Shown here: positions 7,512 to 12,617 of the stretch, piece by piece
Position numbering within the stretch: position 1 is the first letter of the stretch
Layout of the letters: the number at the start of each line of letters is the position of its first letter
Source: Perkinsus olseni
Lineage: Eukaryota > Perkinsozoa > Perkinsida > Perkinsidae
Direction of reading: 5' to 3'
Assembly (NCBI GenBank): GCA_013115135.1
Contig: JABANP010000906.1
Span: forward strand, 1-12,617
Length of the DNA: 12,617 nt
Notes under the pieces: model-generated
Seen by the model: the letters and a program-made list of their open reading frames with translations, nothing else
Told to the model about the DNA's origin: nothing
The model's database searches: none
Made by a program: the position numbers and the translations under genes

Positions 7512-10460
7512 ATGTGTTTATACGCTTGTTGCGCTTGTTGTTGTGCCGGTGGTGCCGGTTGTTTCGCCTATCAATGCAGAGGCACTGCCAGAGAGATGCG
7601 CAGATTACAGGACGGCGAGGCTCGGTAGGCTACCATCCCTTCTTTAGTCACGCTCCTCGTTTTATAGCCGTCAGGTCTTTTTACGCTTCTCCTCCCTCCC
7701 TCCAGTCACCGCTTAGTTGTGTTCAGGCGTCTCGAATTCCCTCCTGAGAGCTTCTCAGCACCTCCCGAGCCTTTACTGAAGGACAAGGACGAACAAGACT
7801 GCACACAGTATGAAAATGCTGTGCTCGTCAGGAAATCAGCAGATTCTGATGCGGTGAAAATATGGTACTAGCATGGGACGGACCGATTATGGTTTTGGCA
7901 CTAAGTTGACGGCCGCCCATCGCGAGTTGTATATGGGGGGATAGGGTATTCAATTTTTGATAGAATTTTTGTCAAAATGACTTCGTGAAATTGAAAGATC
8001 TTCAACACGCTCTAGGTACAAGACATACTGCCCCGCCTCGGAAGGAGACATTACTTGTATAATCGTCACCTTCCATCCCTACCGGAGCAATTCAGAATTC
8101 CTAGTCAAGAATCATGCAAGGTAATACCACAATCAGCCCGTATCGCTCTCAGAGTCCACCGTTGTACGGCATCAGCCACGCCTCCGGCTGCAGCCGATAG
8201 ACTATTCATGTCGTCTGAACCTCGTCTGCGGTTGAGAGCGACCAGCGTTGAACTCCCGGGTGTCAGTGTCTCTTCGTGCCAGATGCCTCCGTCACTTCGA
8301 GAAGGCGGCAGTGATCGTGTTCGATCAGCCTGGCTGTGGACGTAGCGATGGCTGCTGGGGGTACTATTCAGTTTTCTTCTAGTTGTCCGCTCGGTCACTT
8401 GTACAGCCCTCAGATACATGCCTTCGTGGGACGACCATGTCGCACTGTGCGAGTCTTTCGTTAAAAAGGTATTACCTCTCGGGAGCGTATCTTTCTGTGA
8501 ATCTCTCCCCCAAGGAATTGCTGTCCCTTGCCGAGCTCGTTTTGCCGCAGTAGTGCGTAGCTATTCTTATAGTAGCTCCTCGGTTCTGGGTTGTAGCTGC
8601 CCGTTTTTGTCGATGAGAGAATTCATGAGTAGTCCATTCGACCAGTTTTGATGACGTAGAGTCATGGTCGCTCCTTTCAACCGCGTTATTTCGCAGTTCT
8701 CATAACGCTAGTTAGCACAGTTTTGCAATTTTTCTATCAAAATTTAGGTTGTCGTACCTCTTCGAGACAAAGTGTCAAAAAAACAGCATCGGTCTGTTCC
8801 GATATACGGCTTTGGCGAATCCGTAGGGGCTAACGTCCTCGTCAGCTCGGCCTTGCAATCGTAAGTGCATTTACGATGTGCATGCTGTCGTACCGCTCCT
8901 TCCCCAAATCAGACCAGATCTCTACAATGGAATCATTCTTGCCGGCCCTCTCGTCCGTGATGGAGACGCAGTGAAGGCCGGTGGTTTTGCCAGTAAGCTT
9001 CACTCTTGACCTCGGTCGGGATGCTAAATTATTGGATCAATTATTCAACTAGGATCATTCTGCTGGATCTGGCGTTTGCCATGCCTTGCTCAGCTTGCTT
9101 GCTCACGCTTGCTCAGCCGGCAGTCTCTCCGGATAACGTTGCGTCTCGTACGCTTTTCAGAGGGGAACTTCTCGATCAGATTTCTTGGCCAAGTGCGAGG
9201 GGCCAATTTTCCCTAAGTACCCTGGTGCGCCCATGAAGGACGGTCTGGACAAGTGTTTCGTTGATAAGGACTTCGCTGATTTCACTAGTAAGTTTTCCGA
9301 ACGATCGTCTGATCCACAGAGGAAGTGTCGCTGGCTACAATTGGCCTCTTCAGACAGCATCTTTGTGCTAGAGCCTGGGGACCGTCCTCTGCGGTTCTCC
9401 ATAGATCTCTACGGATGGTGGTCCCTCAGGAGGAAGCAGGAGGAAGCACCATTCTGTCGATAGTAGCGTCCTAGCTAGTCGTTGTAGCTCGTTCTGGAGG
9501 CTGATGAACCGTCCTGCATTAGAACTCGAGGGCTGTGTTTACTTGAGTGGTTCGTACAGGAGGACAGCCAGTTGTGTCGATAGTAGCGCTTTGGCTAGTC
9601 GTCAGTACTCGTTCTGATCTGAAGTATTGCGAACTGTCCTGCATTAGGACTAAAGGGCATGCTTCCAGTGGTTCTCTATAGGTCTTCAAGGATCATAGGA
9701 GGGCGTCTCATTCCCTCGATAGTGGAGTTGTGGCTAGTCGTTAACGCTCGTTCTGATCTGAGGAATGATACCCTTTCCTGTATTAGGAACGGAGAACAAA
9801 TTGCTATGGCGGCTTCCATTGCGCATGAAGACCAATAAGTCTTTCAAAGCTGGACAAGAGTCGATTGAGAAATCTGCCGCTCAGTTGAAGACGCCGATTC
9901 TGGTAGTAGTCCTCAGGGCGGGTCCCTGCGCCCTCAGAAAGCCAGTGGAACTTGCCCAGTGATGTATTGGGGATAATTGACGAGCAGCATTGTCTCGACT
10001 TTTACGGTTTTTTCATCAGTTTAACCGCTCCTCACTGAGTGGAGTGCTGCTGAGCCGATCAACGGTCTCGCGGAATTTTGGTATCTCTCAGATTCTGCAG
10101 GCTAGTAATGATAAGATATCATCGCCGGATGGATCGAAGCTACTTTACGACCTTTGTGGTAGCAAGGATAAGTGCATTAAAGTTTATGATGACTGTGCAG
10201 AAGCCGGCCTTAAGTAGGAAAAATGCCTCTACCTGGGATTGAACCCGGGACCTTTGGCTTGAGAGTTGCTGTGTAGGTACTCTCACGAGCTCCTCAGTGC
10301 GGAGCCTGTGGAAATGGCAAAGCTTGTTTATAACGATATCACCACCTGGATCAGCGCGAGAAAGATCCGGGCGGATCTTCCCGCATCAGCTGCACCCGCG
10401 CAGCCACAAGAGACACCACAGATCACCTCGGCGCCCGCCGCCCCGTCTCCTCGGAATTGA
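7512..10460 (+). CDS. Alpha/beta-hydrolase, monoacylglycerol lipase/lysophospholipase type, 11 exons
   Basis: Hand-built exons: 7512-7624, 7706-7864, 8105-8209, 8283-8360, 8414-8468, 8748-8860, 8913-8992, 9094-9192, 9787-9902, 10092-10213, 10277-10460. All are in phase, giving about 407 aa with TGA at 10458-10460. Proteins of this family hydrolyse acylglycerol or lysophospholipid esters. Seen here: VIVFDQPGCGRSDG (residues 136-149, the DxxGxGxSxG segment); GYMPSWDDHV just after it; nucleophile elbow PIYGFGESVGANV with Ser195; GIILAGP; LKTPILILQASND with the likely catalytic Asp313; SHELLSAEP with the likely catalytic His350; a terminal amphipathic helix; then an Ala/Pro-rich tail. The usual His-Gly of the oxyanion region appears as His109-Arg110. 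The N-terminus is Cys-rich (MCLYACCACCCAGGAGC), possibly lipid-anchored. Exons 4-7 and 9-11 are strong; exons 1-3 and the borders of exon 8 are less sure. A pseudogene is possible, but no stop interrupts the model. Confidence 0.8.
8858..8877 (+). promoter_or_regulatory. Donor site of hydrolase intron 6 inside a hairpin
   Basis: The donor GTAAGT at 8861-8866 is the best consensus donor of the gene. It lies in ATCGTAA (8858-8864), which pairs perfectly with TTACGAT (8871-8877) around a 6-nt loop. The fold would bury the donor. Whether it affects splicing is inference. Confidence 0.5.
9137..9463 (+). other. Unrelated open frame within hydrolase intron 8 (nested or inserted coding remnant)
   Basis: The frame is open from 9137 to TAG 9461-9463 with no early ATG (first Met codon at 9233). 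It reads like real protein: KCEGPIFPKYPGAPMKDGLD, then DKDFADFTSKF, RKCRWLQLASSD, SIFVLEPGD and LRFSIDLYGWWSLRR. Its first part overlaps the proposed hydrolase exon 8 in a different frame; the rest lies in intron 8. The text matches no hydrolase segment. The C-terminal pattern (KC, hydrophobic strand, EPGD, WW, LRR) recalls orphan secreted proteins of perkinsid type, from memory only. It may be a relic of such a gene inserted into the hydrolase, an alternative 3' exon, or a nested exon. An AG after a pyrimidine-rich run (CGCTTTTCAG, ending 9160) could serve as its acceptor. Its last 25 bp run into the first tandem repeat unit. Confidence 0.45.
9439..9793 (+). repeat. Three imperfect 120-140 bp tandem repeats ending in an acceptor-like site
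   Basis: Units start at GGAGG near 9439, 9559 and 9698. Shared blocks in order: GTCGATAGTAGCG (9455, 9575; altered in unit 3), GCTAGTCGT, CTCGTTCTGATCTGA, and CCTGCATTAG (CCTGTATTAG in unit 3). The AG dinucleotides at the ends of these last blocks are at 9521-9522, 9646-9647 and 9785-9786. The third is the acceptor I use for hydrolase exon 9, so units 1 and 2 carry two upstream copies of that splice site. Units 2 and 3 can also be read through in a matching frame (IVALWLVVSTRSDL and IVELWLVVNARSDL), while unit 1 has a stop. The repeat could therefore instead be a duplicated exon. Confidence 0.8.
10214..10276 (+). other. Last intron of the hydrolase gene, 63 nt
   Basis: The donor is GTAGG at 10214 and the acceptor TGTAG ends at 10276. 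Phase 2 on both sides rebuilds Lys-Tyr-Ser-His at the junction and places the catalytic His just after it. Without the intron the upstream exon would hit TAG at 10215-10217 and lose the His motif. Apart from the splice ends the intron is an A5 run plus an antisense tRNA half. Confidence 0.7.
10224..10270 (-). pseudogene. tRNA 3' half (Glu-CUC-like), inside the last hydrolase intron
   Basis: Read on the minus strand, 10270 down to 10224 fits tRNA positions 27-73 exactly in spacing: a 7-nt anticodon loop CTCTCAA (U33, anticodon CUC, A37), a 5-nt variable region, T arm CCGGG-TTCAATC-CCAGG (one G/A mismatch; B box GGTTCAATCCC), 7 acceptor bases TAGAGGC, a discriminator A, and then T5 (10223-10219) like a pol III terminator. 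The anticodon stem does not pair well, and upstream there is no D arm and no GCCTCTA acceptor partner, only the next exon. It is therefore a 3'-half remnant, perhaps from a tRNA-derived SINE, not a working tRNA. Confidence 0.45.
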
Positions 10461-10516
10461 GGCTACTGTTTTAGACTAGCTCCGATGAATTCAGTGACGC
10501 TCATCGGTTGTTTCCA

Positions 10517-10795
10517 TTAATATTTCTGCTGAGTGACCAGCATACCGTTATCAAAGATAAGTGCATTACATACTTGTCCGCTATTGACTTGACACAGCCG
10601 AACTTTATTTTCATCTTGCGTAATTACGCTGTGTCTTCCTCCGACTAGGTTTCGTCGGGCTGTATCACTGTGTTTGAGTTGAAGTTGAAACCTGAGAGGA
10701 ATCTTAGGTCGAAGCGGGGCTCTTGGGAATGCCAGAACGCAGGAAGCAAGGATGTTGATAACGATGACAATAGACGGAGATTGGCCTCTCTTCAT
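10517..10795 (-). CDS. Possible small secreted protein, 92 aa
   Basis: The minus-strand ATG at 10795 has a favourable context (CGCA before the ATG) and opens a 92-codon frame. Residues 1-22 look like a signal peptide: basic start MKRGQ, hydrophobic core IVIVINILASCVLA, then Phe-Pro. The mature part is basic and then contains HSVITQDENKVRLC, NSGQVCNALIFDNG and a polar end. No domain is recognised. It would be convergent with the hydrolase gene, with 56 bp between stops. Against it, the plus strand across the same DNA also reads like protein, though broken by stops. One of the two is an antisense shadow. Confidence 0.4.
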   Translation of the reverse strand: MKRGQSPSIVIVINILASCVLAFPRAPLRPKIPLRFQLQLKHSDTARRNLVGGRHSVITQDENKVRLCQVNSGQVCNALIFDNGMLVTQQKY

Positions 10796-11140
10796 TGCGA
10801 TGGATTCGTAGCGATGTTCTGAACTGCCGTTCGACAGTGTTCGAACGGTTATCGAACCACTGTATGACCCTGTGGTTTCGGCTCACTTCGACATCAACAT
10901 TCAACTCGCCTCCACGCGCTGGTCTGCACAGCTCGTCCTGGGTTATCATCATGGAGCCCCTTCACCGCTGACTCTCAGGGACGGTTTCCTAAAGTGCCAC
11001 CTACTGCCTAGGGTCTTCCATATGAATCGGCCACCCAGGGCTGGTAAAGTCCAATGGTGTTGAGTCGAAGAGCTTTTCGATGGGTGGCCTCTTAAGGGAG
11101 GCCGGGTGAAGCCCACTGTCCCTGCAAGTGGTTACCTAGG
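10538..11140 (+). pseudogene. Possible decayed coding track, competing with the minus ORF
   Basis: One plus frame reads QHTVIKDKCITYLSAIDLTQ, meets TAG near 10646, and goes on as GCITVFELKLKPERNL and LASLHCDGFVA to TGA 10820-10822. In the next frame, open from 10812, it continues as FDSVRTVIEPLYDPVVSAHF and LRDGFLKCHLLPRVFHMNRP to TGA 11061-11063, then as VEELFDGWPLKGGRVKPTV to a consensus donor GTAAGT at 11141. Coding character that persists across two in-frame stops and one frame change suggests a decayed gene or missed introns, but I cannot make a phase-consistent splice model with introns of normal length. No family recognised. Confidence 0.3.
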
Positions 11141-12120
11141 GTAAGTGGAGGTCGAGGGTAAGAGACGTCTGGCCTGGTCGGGCAGCAAGAGGCGTTGGAG
11201 GGCGAGGGGTTAGTGTCCCGCACATCATGGAAGTGCAGCGTCTCGAGCTCAGCGGAGCGGAGCGCCCCTGTGTAGAATGCTGGCCGTGGGAGACAAGATC
11301 GGGCGTGCGCTACTCTGGATTTCTGTGTAAAGATATTTAGCCGTTTCGTGTCTCATCTGTCTCCTCGGTTACTAAGATCCTGAGAGAGGTCTCGTGACTA
11401 GTTCAGTTGCATTTGCCCCCCGGAAGCGCTGACTTCTATTAGATCTCGGCAGCTCCCCGTCAATTCAAGCTATCTACAACAAGCGTTATAGTCCTTTGAA
11501 AGGACTCCTTTCCCAAATACTCCTACCCTCATCGAGAGCATACTACACACCCTGCTACCACCCCCAGTTCCGAAGAGATTTGGAGAATACCAACTTCCAC
11601 GACCTTTCGTGTCTCTTTTGATGCGGCCAAATTTATGTCTCGGCAGCCCTCAGCCTTGTTGCGCCAGCGGTTGGTCTCTTGGGTTGCTAATCCGACCATC
11701 TTCGTAACCTCATCAGGGATTGCTCACGTTATGGTACCACCGGGGCGTTCACCACACCTCCGAGCTTGCTCTGATATAACCATTCTTATTCGCGTCTGAT
11801 ATGATTATCATGGCTCGCCCTGCACGAGTATTTTTATCGGCTAAGCCAACTGAGCTCAGAGTTCTCCACGCCGTTCGGGGCACTTAGGCTGGTAACCGAC
11901 CGCCGCCGCCGTCCTTCCAGGCTTCCCCGAAACTCGACTCCCGATATCAGATATCATAATGTGGCTAGTGGTACGCTCAGAGACAGCAGCGATGAGCTTG
12001 GCCTCGATCTTTCGTCTACCCTCTTATTATGATTCGCCACTCAGCTTAGCTTCAGCGTAGCTTCTTGTCAAAGCAAGATAGGATCAGCGCAATATGATCA
12101 ACAGCTTTAACCATTATCAA
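11141..12120. other. Stretch with no supported gene
   Basis: The first 200 bases are G-rich on plus and hold a short ATG frame (11227-11340, 37 codons, including a CVEC and two Trp), too small to call. One 8-bp-arm, one-base-centre palindrome lies at 11490-11506 and a 6-bp one near 11944-11956. No tRNA, repeat array or long frame is seen. The last part is presumably upstream sequence of the 12143 gene. Confidence 0.6.
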
Positions 12121-12129
12121 GCATTCGAG

Positions 12130-12140
12130 CTTTCATTCAG
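12130..12140 (+). promoter_or_regulatory. Acceptor-like site 2 nt before the ATG of the 12143 gene
   Basis: The pyrimidine-rich TTTCATTCAG ends at 12140, with CC and then ATG at 12143. Such a site so close to the start fits either spliced-leader addition or a 5' UTR intron. No leader is visible, so this is inference. Confidence 0.35.
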
Positions 12141-12142
12141 CC

Positions 12143-12601
12143 ATGTCCGCCTCTCGTCACGTCACAATCGCCGGACTTCTCCTTGTAGCCGGTCTACCCT
12201 CTACCGCGTCGCTCGCTTCTGTCGTCGCGAGTCGCGGTGTTGTTTCAAGGCTGAGAGTTGTACCATCCTCGGATGATGTTCCTCCCGGAAGCTACAGTTG
12301 GGGTTCTGTGCCGTCCGAACTTGCTGGAAAATTGGAGTCCGCTGAAATGACGGTCACCTACGGTCTCAATTCGACTACTGCGCATTTTTACTTCCTGGCT
12401 AACAAGAAGAGCGAGTACTTCCACTCTGAATTCTACGAGCTGAGGGCCAATTCATACACGAAGCGTATTTTCCGATATGGTATAGTTAAGTGCTACTATT
12501 TCGCACGTAACGTAGGGAAGAGGCTTCGTCGCCTTCTATTGTTGGAAAGTGGTTTGATAGGGGAGCATGCCCTTCTCTGCACAAGGAAAAACGTCCACTA
12601 G
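12143..12601 (+). CDS. Secreted orphan protein, 152 aa, intronless
   Basis: The ATG at 12143 is the first in the frame. Residues 1-25 form a signal peptide with core IAGLLLVAGL and an Ala/Ser-rich cleavage region (STASLA). After a basic linker (residues 30-40) the mature part starts PPGSYSWGSVPSEL, then a probable beta strand (EMTVTYGLNSTTAHFYFLAN, with an NST glycosylation sequon), then FHSEFYEL, KCYYFARN, a basic KRLRR and LLLLESGL, ending at TAG 12599-12601. No enzyme motif is recognised. The G-x-Y start followed by an M/I-x-V/S-x-Y strand parallels the 3806-4570 protein, suggesting two diverged members of one lineage-specific secreted family (weak, by eye). It is short, so a C-terminal truncation relative to longer relatives is possible. 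Confidence 0.75.
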   Translation: MSASRHVTIAGLLLVAGLPSTASLASVVASRGVVSRLRVVPSSDDVPPGSYSWGSVPSELAGKLESAEMTVTYGLNSTTAHFYFLANKKSEYFHSEFYELRANSYTKRIFRYGIVKCYYFARNVGKRLRRLLLLESGLIGEHALLCTRKNVH

Positions 12602-12617
12602 GAGCAATCCAGAATTA

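Noticed and set aside
8105..8419. 104-codon minus ORF opposite the hydrolase 5' exons
   Set aside because: The plus strand carries the conserved DQPGCGRSDG and SWDD motifs in phase-consistent exons; the minus frame is an antisense shadow.
9138..9160. 23-nt GT-AG intron joining two open frames in phase near 9138
   Set aside because: Similar 22-23 nt candidates occur near 7625 and 10817 by chance, but every well-supported intron of the hydrolase gene is at least 52 nt, so such tiny introns are not credible here.
11655..11720. tRNA-Ser-like stretch with GGTTGCTAATCC
   Set aside because: The anticodon stem fails to pair and no T arm follows at the right distance.
1..12617. CRISPR arrays, bacterial operons, insertion sequences
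   Set aside because: No regularly spaced identical repeats, no transposase motif, no ribosome-binding-site-led gene strings; introns show the DNA is eukaryotic.

Overview
The window reads as nuclear DNA of a unicellular eukaryote. It has spliced genes with GT-AG introns, no operon layout, no ribosome binding sites, ER-type signal peptides on orphan proteins, and long gene-poor stretches. The standard genetic code fits. The style of the orphan secreted proteins, and AG acceptor-like sites just upstream of two start codons, make me think of a perkinsid or related alveolate. That is an impression from memory, not a demonstrated assignment.

Layout. 1-618: an AT/G-rich tandem repeat (about 41 bp units) runs into the last two exons of a gene cut by the left edge. 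619-6785: mostly non-coding DNA packed with perfect inverted repeats whose arms are separated by a single nucleotide. I counted about 31 with arms of at least 7 bp, the longest with 24-bp and 20-bp arms. One intact intronless gene for a secreted orphan protein lies inside (3806-4570), and a 65-bp tandem duplication lies at 5873-6002. 6810-7500: a pentanucleotide repeat and AATAAAG-like motif on the minus strand look like the 3' tail of a non-LTR retrotransposon.

7512-10460 holds the main gene. It is invisible as one ORF, but 11 small exons can be joined in phase into an alpha/beta-hydrolase of the monoacylglycerol-lipase/lysophospholipase type (about 407 aa). It has a GxSxG nucleophile elbow, a DxxGxGxSxG segment, and Asp and His in the right places. 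Its eighth intron is odd: it contains a 327-nt open frame of unrelated type and three 120-140 bp tandem repeats, each ending in the same acceptor-like sequence. Its last intron (63 nt) is almost entirely an antisense tRNA 3' half followed by a pol III-type T run.

10460-12617: a region where both strands are open (a small secreted ORF on minus, a stop- and frameshift-broken coding-like track on plus), about 1 kb in which I see almost nothing, and a second intact gene for a small secreted orphan protein (12143-12601).

No CRISPR, rRNA, complete tRNA or bacterial-type mobile element is seen. All splice models are hand-made from phase, GT-AG borders and family conservation, without transcript evidence.
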